64,000 nt of DNA from Tubulanus polymorphus (Eukaryota; Nemertea; Palaeonemertea; Tubulaniformes; Tubulanidae). Made by a program: the position numbers and the translations under genes. Each line of letters opens with the position of its first letter. The stretch's first letter is position 1. Under the pieces are notes generated by a model. That model was not told the origin of the DNA. It saw only the letters and a program-made list of their open reading frames with translations, and ran no database searches. The DNA lies in contig NC_134035.1 in NCBI RefSeq assembly GCF_964204645.1, positions 11,098,501 to 11,162,500 of the forward strand, in the 5' to 3' direction. This document shows, one piece after another, positions 14,601 through 25,256 of this stretch.

Positions 14601-17279
14601 TTCGTAGTTCGGTCGTTCTCTCGAACGTTTTCGTCGTCAGCGCGCAACGCTACCGCGCGTACGAGCGACAGCGGGAATATCCCCTCGCGATTTCCGATCT
14701 GGCCCTTCCACCAATTGTCGTCAATAGGCTGCAGTCCGAGAATAACTTCGCCTGAAATTTGGAATATACATCGAAGGATTATTCAAGATTTCTCTATGAA
14801 AGATAAACGGTAAGTCAGTTAACCCTTTCAGTGCTGACTAATCAATACCCTAGTGCTGGAGATAATTTGAAAATTTTGAAAAATTCCACCCTAGTGTGTT
14901 GAACAACGGGTATACGTCTATACACTGCAGCGTGGTGTATCGTTAGTTACTTATATTTCACTGTTTGACAGGTGCTGCCATCTTACAATAGAGACAAAAA
15001 CTATTAACTAGTTACCCCGATACACCGCAATGTGGTGTACTAGCAAAATCCATCACTGACTTATAAACTGCACTGCGGTGTAGACACACTAAAAGGGTTG
15101 AATACATAGATTTTTATTCTGTTTTTAATCAGCAAATCTATTTGATTAGTTTTCGTACAGATAATAATGCAGAATTTAGAATCATCATAGACATTAATCA
15201 GCATAGACAGTAATCTTATACATAGGTTATCTATGATTTCATGTATTTCATATATGGAATCAAAGAAACCATCAAAATTCAGATTATGTTGCAATCAGTA
15301 ACCGTATACCAAAACAAGGTTCATAGTAGTAAGGCCAAGGCAAAAACACTTCAAGCACTTTTTGATAGAAAAAGTAGGCACTTTTGTAGGAGAAAAGTGA
15401 CACTTTTCTCTTCATTCAAAGCTGCAGCTATATTGCTAATCCACAACATAAATCATTAGAAAATAATATGGGATAACTAAAGTAAGCACTTTGTAAACAC
15501 TTTTTAATTTTTTTTCAAAGCACCTATTTCAAGGCACTATGGAAAACTCTCCAAACAATGAACCCCGTAAAAAGCCTAAAAACACCCGACTGTCAAAATT
15601 AACGAACTATGTCAAACTGAAGCATAATCAGTGTCAAGAGGGTTAAACTAATGTACATTCATTTATCAATTTGCCTAGCATGAATAAAAACACTGTAATT
15701 TGTTTTTCATGCAAACGACGTAATAACAAACAGAGTAATTGCTACAAAGTACTTCAATTTCGGTGATGTGTGATGATAAATACGAAACGCTTTTTTCATG
15801 ATAAGATTTCATATGTTTTGGAATGTGAATTTCTCTCTCAATTTTGTTGGTATCAGCTCATCGCTGATGTATTCAGTTCAGATGTCCTCCGTTGCTTATT
15901 TTCCAGGAAGGATTTGCGTCGTATTTTGCGCAGTAAAAACATATAAAAAACGGTGATGGATTTTAACCCATTTATTTTTCTGAGAATCAATTTTTTTTTC
16001 TCTCATGCGCGTACATCTGCAAACGATGCATATAGTCCTGGACATGGTGTACATAAAAATGGGCATTCCTGTAGGTAATCATCCCTCTGCGCTATCAGGA
16101 AACAGAACTCAGATGACCTTCATTCTTGTCAGATGACGTGATTCATTAATAATAATTCCATCATTAGTACATCACACAGGAAAAATCGTATAAGCATTTC
16201 TGCGTTTGATCCATTCCACCTGATGATAAACGATGAATGTCAGGTGTAGATCCAGGGGGTCCTAGGGGAATGCGGCGAGACCCTCAATATCTAGTCCTCT
16301 TAAAGGGACTCTATATGAAAATGAGCAAACGAATGTAAAAAAATATTTGAATGCTCTGTAAACTAAAGGCACGAATCAATTGAAAATTCATTAAAACGGT
16401 ATAGAAGTTTCTCTGTCAGTATCCCAAAGAAGACCCTCAGAAAATACAAAGATGACTCAAGTTTTAGGCAATTTTTAAAGTCCAATACTATAGACATAAA
16501 AGTTTTCAATTCAAAATGTCTCAAGTTCTAAACAGCATTTAAGTTGTATGTGTATATGTATGTGTTATGTTTATGAATGTCGTTATTAAATCCGTATTAT
16601 GTCATTTTTCTTCTCTTTATTTTCATCTTGTGTATATTTTGTCCTCTTTTCTAGGGCTGCTTTCTTGTATAAGCTAATTGTTGCTGCAAAGCAGTCCCTC
16701 TTTTAATATTATTACATCTTTAATGTATTTCCTTACTCATCGATTTTGTAAAAATTTTACTTGAAAATAAATCATATCATATCAAATCAGAAAGAAAAGT
16801 AGAAAAGGCCTAAGAATTAGTACAGATACCAGGATCCGGTTCCACAGTTGTGAGTAAGAGTTAACTCTGAATTAAGATTAGTTCATTTTCAATGTTTTAA
16901 CTCAAATCTTTAAAACTGCGGAACTGGATCCAGTACACCGATTTCAACTAGGCCTAACTTACGATCTCTCAATCATTCATCATTTACCTTTTTTGAATCC
17001 GAGGTCGCCGGCTTCTTGTTTCGGAAAATGTTCGGTCGCGACGAACAACCGCTGCCCGGGCGCCGGCTCTGGTACGGATAGAAACTTCACGAAATTAATC
17101 GGAAAACTACCGCGCTTGCCGTCGTTGACCGAGCCGTAATACCACTCATCGTTTATTCGACCGGTCACTTCGATTATGTCACCGACGCCGAACGAAACGT
17201 CGCCGATTTCATCGGTTTTGAAGTCGTACGTCGCCTGAGCAAAACGTCGACTTATCGGTGCCGGGAATGTAGAATCCAT
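2696..17279 (-). CDS. DNMBP: Dynamin-binding protein (Tuba), Cdc42 GEF scaffold
   Basis: Eighteen exons, all GT-AG and phase-consistent, code for about 1,665 aa (human 1,577): 17279-16988, 14751-12595, 11858-11782, 11076-10935, 10254-9989, 9431-9308, 8911-8820, 8729-8580, 8208-8103, 7785-7652, 7001-6897, 6813-6682, 6351-6190, 6028-5846, 5293-5099, 4262-4055, 3810-3524, 2881-2696. Domain order: five N-terminal SH3 domains (residues about 10-68, 76-132, 164-220, 309-364, 449-505); a proline-rich linker with PPLPPKP and MPPKRP; a RhoGEF/DH domain (about 940-1,135) with the signature LIKPVQRILKYPLL; a BAR domain (about 1,150-1,375); and two C-terminal SH3 domains (about 1,465-1,510 and 1,604-1,665). 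By family knowledge it links dynamin and N-WASP to Cdc42 at membranes and junctions. The start is the first Met before SH3-1. The fifth N-terminal SH3 is one more than in vertebrates. Confidence 0.95.
3908..4052. repeat. Polypurine GGGAGA-type microsatellite
   Basis: About 140 bases of imperfect (GGGAGA/GGGAGT)n on the plus strand, hence a pyrimidine tract on the transcribed strand. It begins two bases inside the intron after DNMBP exon 16 (exon edge 4,055), so it directly abuts a 5' splice site. The arginine/glutamate- and serine/proline-rich open frames here are artefacts of the repeat. Confidence 0.9.
6588..6662 (-). repeat. tRNA-like pseudogene or SINE fragment
   Basis: On the minus strand GAGTGGTTAGAGTG resembles a tRNA A box (class II, Ser/Leu style), and GGTTCAAATCC about 40 bases on is a good B box. 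The acceptor stem does not close, so it is unlikely to be a functional tRNA. It lies in the DNMBP intron between exons 12 and 13. Confidence 0.55.
9019..9165. repeat. Foldback element in DNMBP intron
   Basis: Inverted arms of about 60 bases: ACAGTTTATTT at the left pairs with AAATAAACTGT at the right, and internal segments around AGTTTTGACT / AGTCAAAACT also pair. The loop is AT-rich. A similar hairpin with TTTATTCGAC arms lies at 38,821-38,922. Confidence 0.7.
9415..9606. repeat. 42-bp minisatellite across an exon edge
   Basis: Units of exactly 42 bp start at 9,415, 9,457, 9,499, 9,541 and 9,583 (the last partial), each opening GTATCAACAG. The first unit contains the DNMBP exon 6 acceptor: 9,415-9,431 is coding and the rest is intron. 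The remaining units duplicate this exon-intron junction into the intron. Confidence 0.95.
9681..9936. repeat. Large foldback element
   Basis: Outer arms GAATTTTATA / TATAAAATTC and inner arms TCAGGTGGAATGACCAGAAG / CTTCTGGTCATTCCACCTGA (9,752-9,858) form a nested hairpin within the DNMBP intron between exons 5 and 6. The outer arm segment with CAGCCAAAACGTTTTGGTT recurs in diverged form near 56,705, so this is a dispersed family. Confidence 0.75.
11530..11704 (-). mobile_element. tRNA-Leu-derived SINE with target-site duplication
   Basis: Read on the minus strand, the head GGCGGTGGCCGAGTGGTTTA is a leucine-type tRNA 5' half with an A box. It is followed by B box GGTTCAAATCC, a body of about 100 bases and an A-rich tail. 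The 10-bp direct repeat TCAGCAAGAT flanks it at 11,520-11,529 and 11,705-11,714. This is a complete, recent-looking retroposon in the DNMBP intron between exons 3 and 4, probably mobilised by a LINE. Confidence 0.88.
14890..15095. repeat. Palindromic dispersed repeat
   Basis: Several imperfect copies of a palindrome around ACACCGCANTGTGGTGT occur here. The stretch ACTTATATTTCACT...GACAGGTGCTGCC is shared with 7,320-7,355 in another DNMBP intron. Non-coding; a dispersed element of unknown class. Confidence 0.55.
16829..16932. repeat. Foldback MITE, family A
   Basis: Left arm GGTTCCACAGTTGTGAGTAA and right arm ACTGCGGAACTGGATCC form the same palindrome as 2,278-2,395. Located in DNMBP intron 1. 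Confidence 0.75.
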
Positions 17280-18478
17280 CTCGTGATTCGACCCCAGTCA
17301 CCACAAATCTATTGGAAATCAGAAAAAAAAACAAATTTTATTTGCTATTCGAAAATCTTAGCAAAAAAGGTAAGGTCTAGGCCAAGAAGTTCACTTTACC
17401 TCAGATTGTTTTTTAAGACTTTGTTTTACAAGCTAGTTTTCCAAAAAATACCTAGAAATCCGGATTTATCTAGGCTAGACTCTAATCTAGTGCCATGGCA
17501 GTACAGATTACATAATGAATAGGGCCTACTGTCAGTAAGTCAGTGTCAGACAGTAGGGCTTTCTATATAGTTGTTCCAGAACCTTACTAGGGGTAGCCAA
17601 GTCAGTAACCTGTATTCTTGCGGTTGAGTATCATGATCGTATGTTTTTACAATTTGCCGATTCAATTCAATTCAATTCGACTTTCGTTCAGCCAGATTAC
17701 GCCTTCTGCCTGGCGTCAGATCGTCTGATAACCAGGCTGTGATATCAGTAGGCCTATACAAAATGATGAATTGTCAAGATTCGCATTATCACTAAACAAT
17801 GACCGAAGAACTCACCTGATTAGATGAAATACATATCAATTAAAGTCCTTTTTCAAGAAATAAATGCATCGATGATGACATTTGGGGAGTTAGTACTCTA
17901 AGCAATTCAGCAAAACCATTTCCGGGTTCAAAAGTTCAACTTTAAGTAAAACACGGATCTAGACTCTATTCTAAATAACGGAATTGGACTTTGTCAAGGT
18001 TGTTAACTACGCTCTTCAAAGCGGCAAAGAACGATAGCAAAATGTAAAATGTTTTCTTCTTCTCAGTGATTGGTATATTTTCCAAATGCAAAGTTAGAAA
18101 TTCCGGAGGTTCGAAGAGTAATATTTCGTGACGGTAGCCGATTTTTCGGGCAAGCTTGGAACGAGGCGAAAAATCGTCCACCGCCCTCTTCAAACGTCCC
18201 CGGGCCGGCCACAACTGACGAAATACTTCAAGCGTTCAATATCGATATCCTCCCGCGCACAAACGGTTCCACCAGGGCACCCAGTTCGGGGAACGGGAGT
18301 GAGTTCCGAATCGCTTGACGGATCGAAGATGAACTAGTAGAGGACCAGTGGATATATTTAAAACTATAAGCGTGATAACGGTTGTGACGACATCAGAATA
18401 AAGCAAGGCGTACGTAGTTGTTCATAAGTGAAATTTCTAAACTAATGGCTTCACATCTGTAGTACGTCTCGGTCACGG
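17280..18478. other. Spacer upstream of DNMBP, probable promoter region
   Basis: DNMBP translation starts at 17,279, and the next gene on the same strand ends at 18,479. A GC-richer block at about 18,100-18,345 has long open frames on both strands, but none resembles a known protein. It may be a promoter or non-coding first exon of DNMBP. No poly(A) signal for the upstream gene was identified. Confidence 0.4.
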
Positions 18479-19802
18479 CTAATCATTGAACATTGATACA
18501 ATCGCATTAAGCGGATATCGGTGGTATTCGCGAGTGTATCTTCTGCCCTTGATAACGTCTCCGTCTTTGAGATTCAGATTGGTATAGCCGCTGATTTTCA
18601 CCACTTTCGTCCACCATTCGTCCAACGACGGATTCCATTCTGATTCATAGCGCACGCGCATGAACGCTTTAGATTCACCATCAGAGTGAATAAAACCAAA
18701 CATATCTCCGACCTTGACCGCGATCCTATCTGACATTGGTATCTGCTGTACAGCCACTCCCCTTGGCCCCGGATCTAATCGATTTCGACCTATCAATCGA
18801 TATTCCAATTTGCCGACTTGTCGAAAGATGCCCATAAACACGGGTTGCGATTTCACAATTTTTCGAAAATAATTCCACCTGATGATTTCACCAGGGCACG
18901 ATATAGTATAGTTGACCAGGATGACCAGAGTAGGTGACTTAATCATGCTAGACGAGAAGAGATTCGAGGGACCGACAGTTTCACGGCATCCAACTGCAAT
19001 AAATAGACCCGGTCGATTATCATCAAGCGATGTCCGATAAAGCCCCAACGCACACGTTACAGGGACACACAAGAACAACATATCGAAACATGTTTCCGAG
19101 TGTTTCCCTGTGTCGTGTGCGTTTACGAGAAACGAGAAACATGGTTTGGGTATAATGCTGCCGAGATCGCACACGTTTGATTCCGTGTTTGCCTGCGTTG
19201 TGTGCGTTGAGCTTTATTGAAAGTGTATTTGACAATTATTCTAGTCGTATGTGCTTATTATGGTGGCTGATTCGGGCCATTATCGTTGCTCTAGCCGTAT
19301 AGAACACGTTAATTAATTTTTTTTCTTAGGGCAATCCCCCTATCAGGCTCAGCCCCTAGGGCTTGGGGTTGTCCTTTTTATATATGTCTATTTATCTATG
19401 CAATTATATCCAAAGAAATTATGTTTATAATCTTGTACATATCATAAGTAAATAAATCATTCATTACATTACACTTTTTACTATGGCCCGAATCAGCCAT
19501 CATAGCTTATAGTGGCAATCAGAATTACTAAATTCTAGAAAATCTTTACCTTTTCTATAGACTTGCTCGTTGGCACACGTTCTGTTTTCCATGTTTGTCA
19601 GCGCTTTGGAGCAATGCTGATCAAATCCCATACAATTCGGTGACCGTTTACACCAACGAGCGCATTGTATCATCCTCCGCGCAATATCTACAGAATCTCC
19701 GTTCTTCGACTGGTCGCAGGTCATCTTGTATATATGTATATCGTCCTCGGCTAGTGATAACGATAATGATAGTAACAGTAGACATAAAAATGGTAGTAAC
19801 AT
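18479..19802 (-). CDS. Secreted PAN/apple-like protein with C-terminal beta-rich domain
   Basis: Two exons, 19802-19550 and 18993-18479, join in phase 1 and encode 255 aa. Residues 1-18 are a leucine-rich signal peptide (MLLPFLCLLLLSLSLSLA). The rest of exon 1 carries cysteines spaced like a PAN/apple module (MTCDQS, QCARWC, PNCMGF, QHC, RTC). Exon 2 (about 170 aa) has alternating hydrophobic/polar strands such as PVFMGIFRQVGKLEYRLIG and DRIAVKVGDMFGFI, a pattern I associate with uncharacterised extracellular domains common in marine invertebrates. Function unknown; a secreted recognition or adhesion role is inference. Exon 1 read without splicing would stop inside a MITE at 19,500; the AAAAG/GTAAAG donor avoids that. 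Confidence 0.75.
19030..19215. repeat. Foldback MITE, family C
   Basis: CCAACGCACACG near the left end is answered by GCGTTGTGTGCGTTG at the right end, with internal arms around GTTTCCGAGTGTTTCC / GGAAAC. The same sequence family occurs at 28,740-28,885. It fills part of the single intron of the PAN-like gene. Confidence 0.65.
19259..19504. repeat. MITE, family B
   Basis: The ends are TATGGTGGCTGATTCGGGCC and its inverse GGCCCGAATCAGCCATCATA, giving about 22-bp terminal inverted repeats with one mismatch, probably flanked by TA. The element lies 45 bases downstream of the exon 1 donor of the PAN-like gene. A second copy is at 26,010-26,122. Confidence 0.85.
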
Positions 19803-20823
19803 TTTTACACAGTGGACAGCGAGTGACTCTTGATGATGCGAGTGAGATCGTGTAGATATCGCTAATACGTCTGCACGAATTCCCGCTCACGAAAAGAGAT
19901 GATAATAATTATCAAATATCGATATCTCGCGCGCAAAGTCATACAATAAAGAAAAGAAATGGACGAATAGTAATTTGATCGTTTATTAGAACGATACGGC
20001 ATGATACTATATAGTCATAAACACGTATCAACTTAACGTTGCTATTGAAATAGAATTATTATCAACTTTCTTATTGCAATAAGCTTTATCGGCAAAAACA
20101 TTTGATTAAAATTCTGTCGCGTAGACGTTTCAGAATTGCAAAGACCCCATAGTTTTTTTTTCATCCCCGTGATGTTTGAATACGACTATCGTATAACGTA
20201 CGCATGAATTGGAAAGTAATGTTCTAATGATCTCATTAACGAGGTACGTCGTAAATGTTGTGACATGCAAACGAACCTCAACGAAATAGATATCCTTCAA
20301 TGGAATAGTTTAATCTTACCGACAAATTTGTGATTATAATGTTCATTATAGAAACGGCTAGATATTTAGGAAGATACATTGAGAAAGGGTTCAACTTATG
20401 AAATAACTACCACTGACATGGATCATCTACAGCTTTGATAAAAATATACTGACTCAATACCTGGGTCTGAGGGGGCACCACGTGTGCTTTTTACGATATT
20501 TTTCAAACATATCGGGTATCGCTTTCGCGCGCCAATATCCGATTGTAAGTCTGACGACACCAGTGATACGAACGATGCGCTGTTAGTTGACATTTCAATT
20601 ATTAACTGATTTTCGCTGTACACATTTTCATAAAACGGAAGAATGCAATATTTACTGCCGCCTGAAAATCAGCCAGCAGTCACGAACAGCCGACAGCCGT
20701 AACCACGCCAGACGGATGAATGCGCGATCGCAGTCTCGGAGAGAAAACAGTTCTGTCCGTTATTTCGTACGATCATCAATTTGCTTTTCGTGGGAGCGAT
20801 ATTAAGATGAAAGTCACATAAAC
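19803..20823. other. Divergent intergenic region
   Basis: It separates the start codons of the minus-strand PAN-like gene and the plus-strand Ly6 gene, so it should hold both promoters. AT-rich. No convincing gene, and no clear TATA box chosen among the many AT tracts. Confidence 0.4.
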
Positions 20824-23628
20824 ATGGATTATTCACTAATTTGCATTATCGCTATTATACTCCTTGAATTCTGTACTAAAAGTAAGTGATCGTGCTGTTT
20901 TTTTTTTTAAATTCAAATTGGCGCTGTATCTGAGAATCAAAATTTGAAGGTCGTGTTACCGTATTTGTTTTGATTAATGACTAAAAATGTAACAAACGCT
21001 CGAATGATAAAAATGCTTACATTAATTTCTATCTTACGGATGCGTGTATTAACCCTTATCGTGTTTATAGATCAAACCTTTGATACTGATAAAAAAAACT
21101 GTCGAAAAACCCTTTCTCGTTACCATGAAATATTCATGGATATGTTTCATCCCGTAATGATGCACCTTAGGGACCAATTGCTGCACTCAATATGACATTG
21201 ATTATAGTAAGATTCTATAGACTCATAACGCTACAACTAAAAAGTCGAATCGAGTCTAGCGGAGATGGAAAGGTGGAGTTTCTTATTCTAGAATACTCGA
21301 AAATGAAGCCAAGTGACGGTGACATCCGTTATGGTATCCATCTACAAATCTGACAGATTTCTTATGGCGGGTTATTAGTACGTACGAGATGCTGGAATCG
21401 TCACGTAGATTTTCACTGATCGTCTTTATCATCGTTATTCATAATCGCCACGGGCTAATCCTGACATTGTGTGTTTTAACGGATAATTACTGAAAACTCT
21501 TGTGCAGTGAAGGCAATAACGATACATCGCCCGCGGATAGCGAGAGTTGTTTACCGGAAAATATAGAAAGGCGGAGCGATCCATTTAGTCGTCACAGAAT
21601 TTCGTATCAAAGGATGAAGATTATAGAGCCGTCTGATTCTGAGGAAAAATGACACCAGTTGCGATTGAGCTCGGAACTATATGGTCCAGGGTTAAACCTT
21701 TTTTGGACTTGTACAGATATGCGATATTAAAGCAATATTGATATGGTCAACCCAGATATTCCGAACAGTGCGTGAATTTTTGCGTTATGAAAAGTATGTT
21801 GGTATATCAGGGGTTAAATTTGACTCCGTTCCAAGACAAAATATAGATATGCCGATCGTCAAAATATCAGGACCCAGTTCCACAGTTCCGAGTAAAGATT
21901 TAACTCTGATTTAACTCATTGAAAATGAACTGGTTTCAACTCAGAGTTAACTCTAACTCACAGCTGTAGAACTGGGTCCTGGCCTGAGTTTCAATCGAGT
22001 TAAACCCCTGGCTGAGGATAATACCAGTCGATATGTTAGGCGTGGTGGGTGTCGGATGATCAGGTCTATATGAAGGTTTAATTTTGAAACTGAACGGACC
22101 ATGCACCGTATATGCACTGACACTGATGGTTCTAAACGAGGTCGCCGGAATGTCTTCCGATCGACAGAAAAACAATATTCTCTTCAGACGCAAAAGTAGA
22201 CGGATGGCCATATGGATGTAAAATAAACGCTTATGCGTGACTCGAATAGCGAATTAAAATGTTCGTTGAATGCGCGTCATTAAGACGTTTCAATCTGTCT
22301 GGTTTCATTTATGCTATGAAACGCGCGCACAAACACTCGGTAATAAAACGAGACGTGCTTCGTTCCGTTCCGTTCCGTACTCTTAAATGTGTTCGATTTT
22401 TTCAGCTCGCTAGAATTAGCGCCATAACGCCTCGGCAAAGCGTCATTTGTTTGAGTTTATCTCGAGGAAAAATGTCTTAGCGGAATCGAAATTAATGCTA
22501 GCGGATAATTTCAAGTGCCATTTACGGCAAATGAATAGCGGTTTTTATTCATCTAACGCATGAGCTTTATCCGAGTTTAAACGTATTTATGAATGCATGT
22601 ATAGCTTATACTCCGAAATACATTGGCGTCGAAGAAGCTTGCTGCAACATTGTTAAAGATTCATATCATGGACATTCTCCGACTGTGATGGATTTGGTGA
22701 CATATTTCAGTAGAAGCCAAGAAGAGTCTCATGTTATGTATATATATCAGATATCTCTCGAGCATCCGTAAACATAGAATCCAAGTTAGAAGAAATACTA
22801 TTTTCAGGATATAGCTAAAGAAAGTACTTGGTTCCATAGGGTTGCTGAAAGTTCTACAATCAAATGGTGTCAATGTAGAAATCGTTTCTATGTAGGAATA
22901 ATTCTCATTCAAACGTTTGAAATCTTTTGCCACGACTGAGTTCGATTCGATGTCTAAAATTCTCTTCCGACGATAACACGATAAAATAACACATTTTTAC
23001 AAAATGACGGCGACTAACTAGGGACGTGCTGCCGTCTCGTGCCTTCTCAAAGCTGATGAATCGTTCTAAGTACTGAACACGTAAAAGAAACATGAAACCC
23101 GGTAGCAAGCACCCTCCCGGGGCTGTATATTCTCACAATGTTCATATATATTTCAGGCTGGTGTATAATGTGTTATGAATGTGTCAGCGTATCGCATCCT
23201 GGGTGCGGTTTCCCTTTCAACCCCTGGAGATTCTTACCGACAATATGCAAATCAAATGTGAAAAAATGTGCCGTGCAAATTCAATATCCCAAGAGAGAAA
23301 ATGGTAATCATATCATTAGTCAAATGATTCTTGCACCGATTTGATAATCAAGAAAATTGATATCTTATAAACTGGAAAATCGTCTTGATCGATTTGTTTT
23401 TTCTTTTTAGATTGGATCACCGCGACTCAACGAGGTTGTTATCGACCCGATCACGTGGCCGGTTTGAACACCACCGATGGATGCCGGGAATTTACTAACG
23501 GCCTATATACGGCCACGTACTGTTTTTGTAGCGCGGATCACTGTAACGCGGCTGCTGATTGGACGACTACCTCAGTAACAAATACGATTTTTCTTGCGTC
23601 ACTATTGTTGATAATGAGCTTTCCTTGA
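20824..23628 (+). CDS. Ly6/uPAR (three-finger) GPI-anchored protein
   Basis: Three exons, 20824-20881, 23157-23303 and 23411-23628, all in phase 1, give 140 aa. Residues 1-20 form a signal peptide. The mature part opens with the Ly6 hallmark MCYEC, has paired cysteines through the middle (PGC, TIC, KKC, RGC, DGC) and ends the three-finger fold with YCFCSADHCN, the conserved CxC...CN terminus. It finishes in a hydrophobic tail (FLASLLLIMSFP) preceded by small residues, as expected for GPI attachment. Length and layout match invertebrate quiver/sleepless-like proteins, which modulate channels and receptors, but I cannot assign an orthologue. Intron 1 (2.3 kb) contains a family A MITE. Poly(A) signal AATAAA at 23,809. 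Confidence 0.88.
21870..21982. repeat. Foldback MITE, family A
   Basis: GGACCCAGTTCCACAGTT at the left, and CAGCTGTAGAACTGGGTCC in inverse at the right. ACTC/GAGT-rich arms meet at a short centre. Located in intron 1 of the Ly6 gene. Confidence 0.8.
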
Positions 23629-25256
23629 AAATACATCAGTTCAACGTCAGTATACGCCACTAGCGAACACTGATATTATCAAATCCGATTTCACCAACGA
23701 GAAATACGGTGTAATATTTGAAAACAATGAATCTACTGAGCATAAGCTACGTAGATCTTTTCAGGATATAGATTTCATTTTTACGTTATACCTGAAAACA
23801 AGTATCAAAATAAAGTATCTTACGTTTGTCCGTAAGTTTTATTGTTTCTTGTTTTGGCAATCCGTTACCATGATACCACCAGTAGTAGGTTTCAGTAGTC
23901 CAGGTAAAATATCATCTCAATCTGCAGTTTCGAATTGAAATGCTGTTAGCATTGCGAATCAAAATTCACCCTTTTGTGAAGATTCCATCTCTCCATTTTT
24001 TGCCATCGATCAGAGACCAATTTCAAACATAAACTGTAAATCGGTACATGTGTTTTCTGCAACGTTCGTAGTTTAGTTTCTCAGTAGCGAAATTCCCGCG
24101 CTCATAAAAGACGAATGTAAGACACATCTCGATCTCAGGAACCGAATCTCAACTTATGAAATGCACAGAATCGAAATTGAGCTCATATCTTACGTCTCTC
24201 TGGAACGTGTGCGATCGATCGCCGCATTTACTTGTTGAAATAATTTCTTCCGTTTTCTTTCTCACAATTTAATTTTTAATGAGTCGATGTGCACTACGTC
24301 ATCAAAATCGGCGTTTGCAAAAATAATCATTAGTCAATTGTGATTTTTGGCGTTTATTTTGTAATTAAACATATTTCATGACTCTTTTAACTGATTTTTT
24401 AAAATAAATTTTGATAATCATTTTTGAGAGGATGTGTACTACATCATCAATATATCGAGGTGAGACTGATTGTCGGTCAGTTTTCAATTTAGTTATCGAT
24501 ATACTCAAATCCAAAATAACTAGATTCATCCGTAATACTAGAAAATTTATATCATATTATTCATTGTCAACGATATTAGACAATGTGTTATTTTCCAAGC
24601 CAACGAATTTTCAAGTTAGTTTCCTTGTAGCTACTTCTGAGTGTGGCATTTTCCGTATCATCGTTACAACACGGTCTGTGTTTCATCAATGGTTACCTCT
24701 AGGCGATATACTCGTATACAGCATATTCGACTATATTTGGCCTAATATCAATTAATAATTCACGTAATCATAGACGTAAACATCAGTCAGTAGTCGAGAC
24801 AACCGAAAATTGCTCGTAAACACGTGTTTAACCCTGGTTGTAATCGATGGAACTTAATTTACTTCGTGAAACGACGCAACAACAGTAAACGGCCACCGCA
24901 CCTGTCGTTTCCCGCGCGAGCTTGAACGCATGCGCAGTTAAATCCATGTTGAATATGCCGCTCCAAGACAATTTTCATCAGCTTCTCAATTTCAGATATC
25001 GATACAAGCGGCAGGCGTTTTGTTTTACATAAAAACAGCTATTCTATATAAGTTGTTAAAAGTGAAATAGAATTAAAATGTTTTCTTAATTACGTATGCA
25101 CATCTCACAAACAAAAACGGAATATTCTTCTTTCTATCTCAATGATTATATGAAGCGCTTCTGTTTTATCTAATTCGGAATTGCATTCCCCGAAAGGATA
25201 CATATTCGAACAGGGCTTGTGTCTAGTAAAAGGATTAGTTTTTCTTAAGTGAAATA
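23629..25256. other. Intergenic region with probable Kv promoter
   Basis: No gene recognised. CGCATGCGCA at 24,927-24,936, about 320 bases before the channel start codon, matches an NRF-1-type site and suggests the promoter lies nearby. The segment 24,280-24,620 (TGTGCACTACGTCATCA... and later blocks) is a diverged copy of sequence found at 53,250-53,330 and 53,805-54,470, a dispersed repeat. Confidence 0.45.
23809..23814 (+). promoter_or_regulatory. Poly(A) signal of Ly6 gene
   Basis: AATAAA 181 bases past the Ly6 stop codon, the first canonical signal downstream of it. Confidence 0.6.

Noticed and set aside
12650..14755. Many plus-strand open frames of 60-167 codons, arginine-rich
   Set aside because: They are antisense shadows of the long GC-rich DNMBP exon 2, whose minus-strand frame encodes clear SH3 domains.
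18070..18337. Plus-strand frames of 69-82 codons in a GC-richer patch
   Set aside because: Two overlapping frames are open with no recognisable motif; more likely promoter or 5' UTR sequence.
22589..23108. Open frames on both strands in Ly6 intron 1
   Set aside because: No conserved features; they lie between confirmed exons 1 and 2 and read as chance frames.
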